From: Porcincola intestinalis
GTDB taxonomy: Bacteria; Bacillota; Clostridia; Lachnospirales; Lachnospiraceae
DNA length: 64,000 nt
NCBI RefSeq assembly: GCF_009696445.1
Contig: NZ_VULZ01000003.1
Coordinates: 186,001 to 250,000, forward strand
Reading direction: 5' to 3'
A program made the position numbers and the translations under genes. This document shows, in pieces, positions 8,642 to 17,462 of this stretch (its first letter is position 1; each line of letters begins with the position of its first letter). The notes beneath the pieces are model-generated. The model searched no databases. It had not been told where the DNA came from and worked only from the letters and a program-made list of their open reading frames with translations.

Positions 8642-10513
8642 TCAGAGTCCGATAAACCTGGAAACCACTTTTCCGTAGATGCTCTCCGCGTCGATGCAGC
8701 ACTCTTTTTTCAGCACATCCACCGAGCCATGCTCGATGTAGGCGTCCGGAAGCGCACACACAAGCGTCGGAACACAGCTTCCGATGGCACAGAGGTATTC
8801 CAGAACACGGCTTCCGAAGCCGCCGGAATGGACATTTTCCTCCATTGTGACAAGCAGCTTGTGTTCTCCTGCCATCCGGGTGAGCGTCTCCTCGTCGAGT
8901 GGCTTGACAAACCGGCAGTTGACAATTGTGCAGGAATAACCGTTCTGTCTGAGGCGCTGCCTGACCTCAAGCGCTGTCTGAACCATGCTTCCGACTGCGA
9001 GCAGACAGATATCGCTCTCATCGTAGAGCACCTCCCAGCGGCCCTTCTCAACGGGGGCCCGGAATTCCTGAAAGCTGTCGCACACACTTCCCCTCGGGTA
9101 CCGGATCGCCACCGGTCCGTCCGCCTTGTGGATTGCCCAGCGGAACATGTCCGCCAGCTCCCACTTGTTCTTTGGTGCCATGACCGTCATGTTCGGAATC
9201 AATGACAGATACGACAGGTCGAAGATTCCCTGGTGCGTCTCTCCGTCCGCGCCGACCAGGCCTGCCCGGTCGATTGCGAAGACAACATGCAGATTCTGAA
9301 GGCAGACGTCGTGGATCATCTGGTCGAATCCACGCTGCAGAAACGATGAGTAGACAGCAAAGACCGGGATCATCCCGCCGACCGCAAGTCCTGCGCAGAA
9401 CGTCACGGCGTGCTCCTCCGCAATGCCAACATCGAAAAACCGCTCCGGATACATCCCCCGGAACCGCCTCAGGCCGGTTCCCTCCGCCATCGCTGCCGTC
9501 ACAGCGCAGAGGTTCGGAACCCTCGCCCCCTCCTTGCACATGACTGTGGAAAAAACGTCTGTCCAGTCCGCCTTTGTCTTCTTCACCTTCGGCAGCCCGG
9601 TCTCTATGTCAAACGGCCCGGTTCCGTGGAACCGCTCCGGCATCCTCTCTGCAGGCCCGAAGCCTTTTCCCTTCTTTGTCCGGACATGGACAATGACCGG
9701 TCCATCGACCTTCTTCGCATTCTCGAACAGCCGGACCATCTGATCGATGTTTGCTCCATCCACCGGCCCGAAGTACTTGATGCCGAAATTCTCCAGCAGT
9801 GCGCCGCCGGGCATCAGAATCGTCTTGAGGTTGTTCTTTGTCCGCCGGACGCGCTCAACCGCCCAGTCCCCCGCAATCGGAAGCTGCCTTAAGGCATCCT
9901 CCGTGGCCTTCTTGAGATCGGTGTACCCCTCGCTCGTTCTCAGATCAGACAGATACGTGCTCAGTCCGCCCACATTCCTGGAAATGGACATCCCGTTGTC
10001 GTTGAAGACGATGATGAAGTTCGTCTTCAGGTTGGCAGCATTGTTGATCGCCTCGTAAACCATGCCGCCTGTCGCAGACCCATCGCCGATGATCGATACG
10101 ACCGAATATTTTTCACCTGCCAGATCCCGCGCACGGACAATCCCGAGTCCTGCGGAGATCGAGGTGGAGCTGTGTCCGGTGTCGAACACATCGCAGCTGC
10201 TCTCAGACCGCTTCGGAAACCCGGACATGCCGCCGAGCTTTCGCAGAGAGGTGAACCCCTCCTTGCGTCCGGTCAGAATTTTGTGCGTGTAGGACTGATG
10301 ACCCACATCCCAGATCAGGCGGTCCTTCGCCGGATCAAACGCGAGGTGAAGTGCCATTGTCAGCTCCACCACGCCAAGGTTCGAAGCCAGGTGTCCGCCC
10401 GTCATGGACAGCTTCTCGATCAGAAACTGCCGGATCTCCTCTGCCAGCTGCGGGAGCTGATCATGCGGAATCTTCCGGATATCACCTGGCTGATTGATCT
10501 TTTCCAGTACCAT
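8642..10513 (-). CDS. dxs: 1-deoxy-D-xylulose-5-phosphate synthase
   Basis: Dxs condenses pyruvate with glyceraldehyde-3-phosphate to form DXP, the first step of the methylerythritol phosphate route to isoprenoids; it needs thiamine diphosphate. The 623-residue protein has the ThDP motif GDGSATGG followed by the NDNGMSIS segment, the conserved HQSYTHKILTGR region, and the transketolase pyrimidine domain with AEEHAVTFCAG. It lies between ispA and tlyA. IspH for the last MEP step is encoded at 51,934-53,604 in the same window. Confidence 0.96.
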   Translation of the reverse strand: MVLEKINQPGDIRKIPHDQLPQLAEEIRQFLIEKLSMTGGHLASNLGVVELTMALHLAFDPAKDRLIWDVGHQSYTHKILTGRKEGFTSLRKLGGMSGFPKRSESSCDVFDTGHSSTSISAGLGIVRARDLAGEKYSVVSIIGDGSATGGMVYEAINNAANLKTNFIIVFNDNGMSISRNVGGLSTYLSDLRTSEGYTDLKKATEDALRQLPIAGDWAVERVRRTKNNLKTILMPGGALLENFGIKYFGPVDGANIDQMVRLFENAKKVDGPVIVHVRTKKGKGFGPAERMPERFHGTGPFDIETGLPKVKKTKADWTDVFSTVMCKEGARVPNLCAVTAAMAEGTGLRRFRGMYPERFFDVGIAEEHAVTFCAGLAVGGMIPVFAVYSSFLQRGFDQMIHDVCLQNLHVVFAIDRAGLVGADGETHQGIFDLSYLSLIPNMTVMAPKNKWELADMFRWAIHKADGPVAIRYPRGSVCDSFQEFRAPVEKGRWEVLYDESDICLLAVGSMVQTALEVRQRLRQNGYSCTIVNCRFVKPLDEETLTRMAGEHKLLVTMEENVHSGGFGSRVLEYLCAIGSCVPTLVCALPDAYIEHGSVDVLKKECCIDAESIYGKVVSRFIGL

Positions 10514-10517
10514 AGGC

Positions 10518-11411
10518 TCACTTCCTGCGGTTCGTCAGAGAGGCGAGAAGCGCTCTCAGGAACGGTTCCTCCGCCTCCAGATCATCAAACTGTCTGAGCG
10601 CGCGCGCCGAGAGCTGTCTCACAGTCTCCTCTGCTGCCTCCACACCATGTATGCCCGCATAGGTCGTCTTTTTATTTCTCTCATCCGACCCTGCCGGCTT
10701 TCCGAGTTCCTCCGTCGTTTCTGTCATGTCAAGAATATCATCGCGGATCTGGAACGCATTGCCTACATCGGTCCCGATTGCCTCCAGCTTTGCAATCTCC
10801 GTGTCCGGCGCTCCGGCCAGCACAGCGCCGATCATCAACGAGGCCTCGATCAGTGCCCCGGTCTTATGGCTGTAGATATAGTCGATCTGCTCTTCTGACA
10901 GCGGCTGCCCGTCCAGCTCGACATCGACAGACTGCCCGCCGAGCATACCGCCGGGACCAGTCTTTTGGGAGAGAATCTGAAGCGCCTTTGCGACATATGC
11001 CGTCTCCTGCCCGCTGCAGCGGGCAAATGCTCCCGCCGCTGTCTCATATCCAAGGCTCAGGAGTCCGTCACCCGCCAGAATCGCCATCGCCTCGCCGTAC
11101 ACAACATGGGTTGTCTTCTTCCCGCGCCGGTATTCATCGTTATCCATCGCCGGAAGATCATCATGCACCAGAGAGTGTGTATGGATCATCTCCATGGCAG
11201 CCATGAAAGGCTCCGCCAGTTTTTCATTTCCGCCATACATCCGGCAGGTGCTCTCGATCATCAGCGGGCGAAGGCGTTTGCCGCCGGCCCGCACACTGTA
11301 GTTCATCGCCGAAAGAAGCGTCTCATCCGCCCCCTCCGCCACCGGGAGAAAAGAGCAGACGACTTCGTCCGCATGCCTTGTGCGCTTCTTCAGTTCCTCT
11401 GCGAAATTCAT
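10518..11411 (-). CDS. ispA: Polyprenyl (farnesyl/geranylgeranyl) diphosphate synthase
   Basis: This trans-prenyltransferase extends DMAPP with IPP to farnesyl or geranylgeranyl diphosphate. The first Asp-rich motif HDDLPAMDNDEYRRG and the second FQIRDDILD are intact, as are GGKRLRP for substrate binding and KTGALI. The start at 11411 (MNFAEELKK) has AGGAGG 11 bases upstream and gives 297 residues, the usual size; the frame is open further upstream but without family similarity. Product chain length cannot be decided by eye. Confidence 0.92.
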   Translation of the reverse strand: MNFAEELKKRTRHADEVVCSFLPVAEGADETLLSAMNYSVRAGGKRLRPLMIESTCRMYGGNEKLAEPFMAAMEMIHTHSLVHDDLPAMDNDEYRRGKKTTHVVYGEAMAILAGDGLLSLGYETAAGAFARCSGQETAYVAKALQILSQKTGPGGMLGGQSVDVELDGQPLSEEQIDYIYSHKTGALIEASLMIGAVLAGAPDTEIAKLEAIGTDVGNAFQIRDDILDMTETTEELGKPAGSDERNKKTTYAGIHGVEAAEETVRQLSARALRQFDDLEAEEPFLRALLASLTNRRK

Positions 11412-11502
11412 TCTGGCACAATCCTCCTTCTCTCTGCAGCACGCCGGCTCTGCCTGTATGCGCGGCGCATCATCATACGTACAGGATGCTGCCTCATCCA
11501 GT

Positions 11503-11766
11503 TTACTGGAAATCGACCTCCGTCCCGTCATCCTCCAGCGCCCGGACCTGTTTGTCCACAAGGCTGATCCGCTTCTCCGCCTCCTTCAGAAGGGTATCTC
11601 CCTCCTTATAGAGAGCAAAGGCATCCTCCAGTCCTGTCTCCGGATTCTCCATTTTTTTTGTGATTTCCTCAAGCCGACTGAAGATCTGCTCCAGCGTCAT
11701 TCCATCTGCCGTTTCCTGTACCTGACTCTGGTCCGTCTTCCGGTTTTCCTGTCCCTTCTCCGCCAT
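11503..11766 (-). CDS. xseB: Exodeoxyribonuclease VII small subunit
   Basis: XseB forms coiled-coil complexes with XseA in exonuclease VII, a single-strand-specific DNase. The 87-residue protein has the family core LEEITKKMENPETGLEDAF (key part) and the KEGDTLLKEAEKRI helix. ATG at 11766 follows AGGAGG closely; a GTG eight codons upstream is an alternative. It lies between xseA and ispA as usual. Confidence 0.92.
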   Translation of the reverse strand: MAEKGQENRKTDQSQVQETADGMTLEQIFSRLEEITKKMENPETGLEDAFALYKEGDTLLKEAEKRISLVDKQVRALEDDGTEVDFQ

Positions 11767-11815
11767 CGATCCTCCTATATGCAGCTTCACTCGAAACGCT
11801 CCATGCTCATCCTTT

Positions 11816-13174
11816 TTATTTCACGGACTGAGACTGGAGTCCTTCCGGCCGGATCTGCTGTACCGTTGCGCCCAGGCTTCCGTCCCGGAGCGTGATGTTC
11901 AAAAGCTCGCCCCGCACAAGCGAGGATACCGACTGGACAGCCTTTCCTCTGCTGTCGGCAACAAAGGCATAGCCGCGGTTCAGATGGTCCTGCGGGGAAA
12001 GCATTCGTACCTTCGCCTCAAGTACCCTGTATCTGCCTTCCGTCCCCTGAAGCCGCTGCCGCATCGCCGCCCTCAGCGGAGGCTCCGCCACCCGGAGCAG
12101 ATTTTCCGTCTCCCGGATCTTTGTCTTCATCTTCAGACCAAAATTCAGAGCGCGCACAGCCTCCCGCGCACCGTCAACTCTGGCCCGGCAGGCATTTGTC
12201 ATCCGCTCCTGCAGGTTTTCGAGCTGCATCATCCGCTCTCTGAGCCGGCCTGCCGGGCCCTTCGCCTGCAGACGAAGCCGGTATCCCTCCGCCTCTCTCC
12301 GGACATACGCACACTTCTGCGTCATCTGATTTCTGAGCCGGACCCTGTCCTGCTCAATGCCAGACCGAATGGAAACCATGTCATCTACAGCGAGTTCTGC
12401 GGCCGCCGAGGGCGTCGGTGCCCTCAGATCCGCGACATAGTCCGCAATGGTGAAATCCGTCTCATGTCCGACCGCGGAAATGATTGGCGTTGAGGCATTG
12501 AAGATTGCCTCTGCGACGACCCGCTCATTGAATGCCCACAGGTCCTCGATGCTGCCTCCGCCGCGGCCGACGATGATGGTGTCTACATGATGGCTGTCGA
12601 GCAGCCGGATTCCCCTTGCGACGCTCTGTGCCGCCCCTTCACCCTGAACGAGTGCCGGATAAAGCAGGATCTCGATCCCGGGATTGCGCCGTTTGGACAC
12701 ATTGATGATATCCCGAACCGCCGCTCCGGTCGGTGCGGTGACAACGCCGAGCCTTTTGATATAGTGCGGAACCGGCTTCTTGTACATCTGGTCAAACATG
12801 CCCATTTCCGACAGCTCGCTTTTTAACGCCTCAAAGCGCTCGTAAAGCGCCCCGATTCCGTCAAGCCGGATCGCCGATGCGTACAGCTGATAGCTTCCGC
12901 CCTTCTCGTAGACGCCCATGCTTCCGAAGACAATGACCTTCTGGCCATCTTCCAGCCGGAAATTCAGCTTCTTGCGGTTTCCTGCAAACATGATGCAGTT
13001 TACCTGAGCCAGCTCGTCCTTCAGAGAGAAATAGATATGCCCGGAGGAATGATACTTGCAGTTCGAAATCTCTCCCTTCACGTAAATTCTTGTCAGAAAG
13101 GGATCCGCCGAGAACATCTGGTGAATGTAGCTGTTAACCTGGGCGACTGTGTAGACCGATCTCTGCGTGCTCAT
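11816..13174 (-). CDS. xseA: Exodeoxyribonuclease VII large subunit
   Basis: Catalytic subunit of exonuclease VII, which degrades single-stranded DNA to oligonucleotides. The N-terminal OB fold (YVKGEISNCKYHSSGHIYF, part) is followed by the catalytic core with GRGGGSIEDLWAFN and AVGHETDFTIADYVAD, both diagnostic, then a coiled-coil region and the C-terminal LNRGYAFV motif. At 452 residues it is full length. Its ATG overlaps the nusB stop by four bases. Confidence 0.95.
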   Translation of the reverse strand: MSTQRSVYTVAQVNSYIHQMFSADPFLTRIYVKGEISNCKYHSSGHIYFSLKDELAQVNCIMFAGNRKKLNFRLEDGQKVIVFGSMGVYEKGGSYQLYASAIRLDGIGALYERFEALKSELSEMGMFDQMYKKPVPHYIKRLGVVTAPTGAAVRDIINVSKRRNPGIEILLYPALVQGEGAAQSVARGIRLLDSHHVDTIIVGRGGGSIEDLWAFNERVVAEAIFNASTPIISAVGHETDFTIADYVADLRAPTPSAAAELAVDDMVSIRSGIEQDRVRLRNQMTQKCAYVRREAEGYRLRLQAKGPAGRLRERMMQLENLQERMTNACRARVDGAREAVRALNFGLKMKTKIRETENLLRVAEPPLRAAMRQRLQGTEGRYRVLEAKVRMLSPQDHLNRGYAFVADSRGKAVQSVSSLVRGELLNITLRDGSLGATVQQIRPEGLQSQSVK

Positions 13175-13644
13175 GCGTTCTTCTGGCGCTGGATTTTTGC
13201 GAGAATCCCATTGACAAAAGAGGAGGAATCCTCACCGCCGAACTTCTTCGCAAGCAGCACTGCTTCATTGATCGCCACACCCGCCGGAATATGCTCGTCA
13301 AAGAGGAGCTCATATACCGCGACTCTCAGGATGCAGAGGTCGGTTCTGGCCATGCGTCCGGTCTTCCATCCGGTCGACGTTTCATCCAGAATCCGGTCAA
13401 TCTCCGGTACCTTCGCGCAGACCTCAATGGCCCGCTGGCGGACCTCGTCCTGATCCTGTGGCTGCACCTCACAGGGCGGAAACTCCAGCTCCTCCCCGCT
13501 TTCATGGGTGAAATACAGGTCAATCTGCTCTGAAACAGCCGCTTCGTCCGGCCACATGTACGGGGCATCCTGTCTGTGAGACCGCAGGAATTCACAGGCA
13601 AACAGAATCCGGAACACATGCTCTCTCAGTTCTCTTCTGGTCAT
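13171..13644 (-). CDS. nusB: Transcription antitermination factor NusB
   Basis: NusB, with NusE (S10), binds boxA RNA during rRNA transcription. The 157-residue all-helical protein starts TRRELREHVFRILF and ends with the conserved stretch PAGVAINEAVLLAKKFGGEDS and FVNGILAKI. Start at 13644 has GGGAGA six bases upstream; the in-frame extension to 13716 lacks similarity. A central insertion (SHRQDAPYMWPDEAA) is somewhat longer than in compact family members. Confidence 0.93.
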   Translation of the reverse strand: MTRRELREHVFRILFACEFLRSHRQDAPYMWPDEAAVSEQIDLYFTHESGEELEFPPCEVQPQDQDEVRQRAIEVCAKVPEIDRILDETSTGWKTGRMARTDLCILRVAVYELLFDEHIPAGVAINEAVLLAKKFGGEDSSSFVNGILAKIQRQKNA

Positions 13645-13766
13645 AAAAATCTCCCTGTACAGAAAAAGCCATTGCATGAACACCTCTCCCGACCGGGACC
13701 ACCAGTATCTCTGCAACAGCCTCTGCTGTGTCTTATGATGATATGAAAGGTACGATAATGATGCTG

Positions 13767-14177
13767 TTATTCCTTCTCGGCAGGCTGCTGGGACTTGCCG
13801 ACGACAATCGAAGCGACGCGGATGTTGACCTCTCCCACCGAGAGCCCGGTCATGGTCTCGATCGCGGTCTTGACCCTGTCCTGTACCTTTGCGCAGGTTT
13901 CCGGTACATTGTAGCCGTAGCGCACATTCACAGACAATGTGACATTCGCCTGTCCGTCTGCATCGACAGACAGCTTCACACCCTTGCCGATGCTCTTGAT
14001 TCCGAGCCTCGAGATGACGTCCCTCGTGACGTTCCCGCCCAGAGAGGCAACACCCTTCACATCTGATGCCGCAAGCCCTGCAATGATCGCAACCACATCA
14101 TCCGCGATCTTTACGACACCCTCGCAGCCGTCTGTCTGCATCGTTATGGTATTGATATGAGCTGTTTCAGAAGACAT
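13767..14177 (-). CDS. Asp23/Gls24 family envelope stress response protein
   Basis: A 136-residue Asp23/Gls24 (DUF322, YqhY/AmaP-partner type) protein. Conserved features are the IADDVVAIIAGLAASDVKGV helix-strand unit (key part), the SVDADGQANVTLSVNVRYG strand and the final GLSVGEVNIRV segment. In Bacillus the homologue YqhY lies next to accB/accC and nusB and affects acetyl-CoA carboxylase homeostasis; a similar link here is inference. ATG at 14177 has AGGGAGG upstream, and a strong promoter lies at 14,218-14,246. It is the first gene of the long operon ending at recN. Confidence 0.9.
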   Translation of the reverse strand: MSSETAHINTITMQTDGCEGVVKIADDVVAIIAGLAASDVKGVASLGGNVTRDVISRLGIKSIGKGVKLSVDADGQANVTLSVNVRYGYNVPETCAKVQDRVKTAIETMTGLSVGEVNIRVASIVVGKSQQPAEKE

Positions 14178-14217
14178 GTGACAACCTCCCTGACTATCCT
14201 CAGACTTATTCATACCG

Positions 14218-14246
14218 ATTCTATTACAAAGAAGGGTTGTTTGCAA
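14218..14246 (-). promoter_or_regulatory. Sigma-A type promoter for the asp23-recN operon
   Basis: On the minus strand TTGCAA (14241-14246) and TAGAAT (14218-14223) are spaced by 17 bases, 41 bases before the asp23-like start codon. Confidence 0.7.
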
Positions 14247-14298
14247 CCGCCGCCCGTCAAACAACTTCCGATTCGCCGGATTCCGCGAGTCTCCGCCG

Positions 14299-15912
14299 TT
14301 ACCTGGCAAATTCCGCAAGCCTCAGCTTCGGATTGCGCTCCTCGACCATGCCAACCGACCAGCTGTTCACAAACAGAAGCAGCGGGCGTCCCTTCAGATC
14401 CACGATCCGCTTCATATCAGAGGTCCCGGTAATCTTCTCCGGCGGTACCTCCTCCGGATTCTCGATCCAGCGGATATACTCGTACGGCAGATCCTCCATG
14501 CGGATCTCCACGTTGTACTCATTCTCCAGTCGGTACTTCAGAACATCGAACTGCAGCATGCCGACGACGCCAACGATGGTCTCCTCGAGACTTCCGTTCG
14601 GCTCCTCGAAGATCTGGATGGCACCTTCCTGTGCAATCTGCGTCATGCCCTTGACAAACTGCTTCCGCTTCATCGTATCCATCGGCCTGACACGCGCGAA
14701 ATGTTCCGGCGCGAAGGTCGGGATTCCCTCATAGGCGAACTTATGTCCCGGCATGCAGACTGTATCTCCAATCGAGAAGATGCCCGGATCGAAGACCCCG
14801 ATGATGTCGCCCGCGTACGCCTCGCTGACCACATGTCTGGAGGATGCCATCATCTGCTGCGGCTGCGAAAGCCGCAGCGTACGCTTCCCCTGCACATGAT
14901 AGACTTCCTTGTCCGCCTCGAACTTTCCGGAACAGATGCGCATGAAGGCGATCCTGTCACGATGCATCTTGTTCATGTTCGCCTGAATCTTGAACACGAA
15001 GGCTGAGAACGGCTCCTTTACCGGGTCAAGCGTGCCGCAGTCCGCCTCGCGGGCAAGCGGCGGCATCGTCATCTCCAGGAAATAGTTCAGAAAGATCTCG
15101 ACGCCGAAGTTTGTCAGCGCAGACCCGAAGAATACCGGGCTCAGCTCTCCCTTTGACACTTTCTCCTGGTCAAATGCGGCAGAGGCGCCGTCGAGAAGCT
15201 CGATCTCCTCCTCCAGCTTTTCCTGCGCATCCTGTCCGATAAAACTTGTCAGCTTCGGATCATCTATCTCATAGATGGTTTCCGTTCCTTCCTTCGTCCC
15301 CTTCTCCGTCCCGGAATAGGTCACGACATGCCGGCCTCTTCTGTCGTAGACACCCTTGAAATTCTTTCCGGACCCGATCGGCCAGTTGATCGGGCAGGTA
15401 GCAATTCCAAGCTCCGTCTCGATGTCATCGAGCAGATCGAAGGTATCCCGCGCATCGCGGTCCATCTTGTTGATGAATGTGAAAATGGGAATGTGCCTCA
15501 TGACGCAGACCTTGAACAGCTTTCTTGTCTGCGCCTCGACGCCCTTGGACGCATCGATGACCATGACCGCCGAATCTGCCGCCATAAGTGTCCGGTAGGT
15601 ATCCTCCGAGAAGTCCTGATGGCCCGGTGTATCCAGAATATTGATGCAGAATCCCTTGTACGGAAACTGAAGGACAGAGCTGGTCACGGAGATTCCTCTC
15701 TGCTTCTCGATGTCCATCCAGTCGGAGACTGCATGGCGTGCCGTCGCCTTCCCCTTCACGGAACCGGCCAGGTTGATCGCTCCTCCGTAAAGCAGAAACT
15801 TCTCCGTCAGAGTTGTCTTTCCGGCATCCGGATGGGAGATGATTGCAAAGGTTCTTCTTTTCTCAATTTCCGTTCTCAGGTCGCTCACTGTAAACTCCCG
15901 GGATATCTGCAT
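14299..15912 (-). CDS. prfC: Peptide chain release factor 3
   Basis: RF3 is a translational GTPase that recycles RF1/RF2 after termination. The 537-residue protein carries the G1 motif HPDAGKTTLTEK, the switch region RGISVTSSVLQF, DTPGHQDFSEDT (G3) and NKMDRDARD (G4), and the RF3-specific C-terminal domains with GMLQFDVLKYRL. It is preceded by its own promoter (15,952-15,980) that overlaps the end of the upstream ABC gene, so it is likely a single-gene transcript. Confidence 0.95.
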   Translation of the reverse strand: MQISREFTVSDLRTEIEKRRTFAIISHPDAGKTTLTEKFLLYGGAINLAGSVKGKATARHAVSDWMDIEKQRGISVTSSVLQFPYKGFCINILDTPGHQDFSEDTYRTLMAADSAVMVIDASKGVEAQTRKLFKVCVMRHIPIFTFINKMDRDARDTFDLLDDIETELGIATCPINWPIGSGKNFKGVYDRRGRHVVTYSGTEKGTKEGTETIYEIDDPKLTSFIGQDAQEKLEEEIELLDGASAAFDQEKVSKGELSPVFFGSALTNFGVEIFLNYFLEMTMPPLAREADCGTLDPVKEPFSAFVFKIQANMNKMHRDRIAFMRICSGKFEADKEVYHVQGKRTLRLSQPQQMMASSRHVVSEAYAGDIIGVFDPGIFSIGDTVCMPGHKFAYEGIPTFAPEHFARVRPMDTMKRKQFVKGMTQIAQEGAIQIFEEPNGSLEETIVGVVGMLQFDVLKYRLENEYNVEIRMEDLPYEYIRWIENPEEVPPEKITGTSDMKRIVDLKGRPLLLFVNSWSVGMVEERNPKLRLAEFAR

Positions 15913-15951
15913 GAATTCCCACTATCTGTATCATCGTCAATACCATAGCGG

Positions 15952-15980
15952 ATTCTATCAGCAATGCCGGGGGCTGTCAA
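15952..15980 (-). promoter_or_regulatory. Sigma-A type promoter for prfC
   Basis: TTGACA (15975-15980) and TAGAAT (15952-15957) on the minus strand with 17-base spacing. The -35 box and spacer lie inside the last codons of the ABC ATPase gene. Confidence 0.75.
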
Positions 15981-16623
15981 CAAACACGAACGGTTCCACG
16001 CATCCATTTCGAAAACGATATACTTTGTCACATAGCAGCTGGATATCTTCCATATAATGGCTTGAAATCAAAATCAGTTTTCCCTGATTTCGAAGTCCTA
16101 ACAAGAGTTTTCTCATCAGGACAACCCCATTATCGTCCAGACCATTCATAGGTTCGTCCAGGATGAGGATCGATGGATTCTCCATTATCGCCTGAGCAAC
16201 ACCCAGCCTCTGTTTCATTCCCATTGAATACTTGCTGACGTGTTTCTTATCTCCCGGATCCAGTCCGACCTGCTCCATGCACTCCATTATCCTGTCCGCC
16301 CCGGCGATTTTCCTGATAGATGCAATATATTTCAAATTCTCACGTCCGGAGAGATCTTCCATGAAACCGGGTCTTTCGATTAAAAACCCACAGTCATCCA
16401 GATACTCCATATTCTCTCCAAGCTTCCGGTCATCCAGCCATATCTCTCCTGTGTCCGCATGTATAAATCCACAGATACATTTGAGAAACACTGTTTTCCC
16501 AGACCCATTTCTTCCAATCAGCCCGTATATCCTCCCACTCTCAAACCGCATCGAAACTTCTGAGAAAACCACTTGTTCCTTAAAATTCTTTGACAGATTT
16601 TTTACATCCAACGTATGCCTCAC
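15958..16623 (-). CDS. ABC transporter ATP-binding protein of the accessory module
   Basis: The 221-residue ATPase has Walker A GRNGSGKTVFLK, signature YSMGMKQRLG, Walker B ILILDEPMNGLD and the switch His in SSHYM, so it looks active. It starts with GTG at 16623, preceded by GGGGGAA and overlapping the upstream membrane gene by four bases. The set resembles small peptide-export or self-immunity ABC systems (BcrA/LanF-like ATPases). Base composition is visibly more A+T-rich than the flanking core genes. The C-terminal residues (about FVFVDSPRHC) are encoded within the prfC promoter, suggesting that the module joins the core genome at this point. Confidence 0.85.
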   Translation of the reverse strand: MRHTLDVKNLSKNFKEQVVFSEVSMRFESGRIYGLIGRNGSGKTVFLKCICGFIHADTGEIWLDDRKLGENMEYLDDCGFLIERPGFMEDLSGRENLKYIASIRKIAGADRIMECMEQVGLDPGDKKHVSKYSMGMKQRLGVAQAIMENPSILILDEPMNGLDDNGVVLMRKLLLGLRNQGKLILISSHYMEDIQLLCDKVYRFRNGCVEPFVFVDSPRHC

Positions 16624-17462
16624 GCTGATTCCCCCATTCGTCCTGGCTCTAATAACAACAGAATACTGAATAGAATATTCCCGAGTAGAAAGAACAGAAT
16701 TCCATAAGAGAGGCTCATGCCATAGCGTCTGGTTGCAAGTGTGTAGTTTCCAAGCTGAGCCAACGTAACTGGTGAAAATCTGTAATATCTTTCCTGCATG
16801 GTGTTAGACAGAAAAACATCCAGAAAAATAAACGCAACTGACACATAAAGTCCCATCATTGTATAAGAAAAACTGTTTAGAAGATACATAAGCAACGCAA
16901 GCCAGGACAATTCTAGAGTTTGAAGAAGAAAAGATAGAAACATAGCTTCTGACGGCTTATATAGATGCGGCAGCATGGGGGATACCTGAATTCGAACACC
17001 GAATGCCGAACTATTCACCTTTGACAAAGTATTCCAGAACCTGCCCCACTCCATAGACGGCTGAAGCACCGGAAAGAAAAACGATGTAGAAAAAACTAAG
17101 ATTCCTACAGAAAAAGCTAGCGCGCTCACCAGCAGTGCGATACAATTACCAAATCTCCATGATTTTTCTCCTGCTCTTCTCCTAATATATTCATCTGAAG
17201 GTCTGACCGTGCACAGGTCTGACACGAGCCAGACAAAATACCCGGATGCCATCATCTGGAAAACCCAGTCACTGGATAAAAAAGGAAATATATAAGGTGA
17301 GACATACATACGGTTTTGTATGGCAACTCTTACAATCCCCTCTTCTGTCATAAAAAGAAAAAGGAAGAAAACGCCGCCTGTCATTAGTAGTCTCTTATTC
17401 CACATCCGATCTCTTAGCCGGATTTTACTTACAGCCAGGCTTTTTGATATCAGGTTACTCAT
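16620..17462 (-). CDS. Multi-pass membrane protein, likely ABC permease subunit (accessory module)
   Basis: The 280-residue protein shows about six hydrophobic segments (for example LLMTGGVFFLFLF, IALLVSALAFSVGILVF, ILFFLLGNILFSILLLL). No family was recognised with certainty; position between an ABC ATPase and a second membrane protein of similar size suggests one half of a heteromeric permease. The start at 17462 has GGAG eight bases upstream and overlaps the previous stop by eight bases. Composition is A+T-rich relative to the core genome. Confidence 0.7.
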   Translation of the reverse strand: MSNLISKSLAVSKIRLRDRMWNKRLLMTGGVFFLFLFMTEEGIVRVAIQNRMYVSPYIFPFLSSDWVFQMMASGYFVWLVSDLCTVRPSDEYIRRRAGEKSWRFGNCIALLVSALAFSVGILVFSTSFFFPVLQPSMEWGRFWNTLSKVNSSAFGVRIQVSPMLPHLYKPSEAMFLSFLLQTLELSWLALLMYLLNSFSYTMMGLYVSVAFIFLDVFLSNTMQERYYRFSPVTLAQLGNYTLATRRYGMSLSYGILFFLLGNILFSILLLLEPGRMGESA

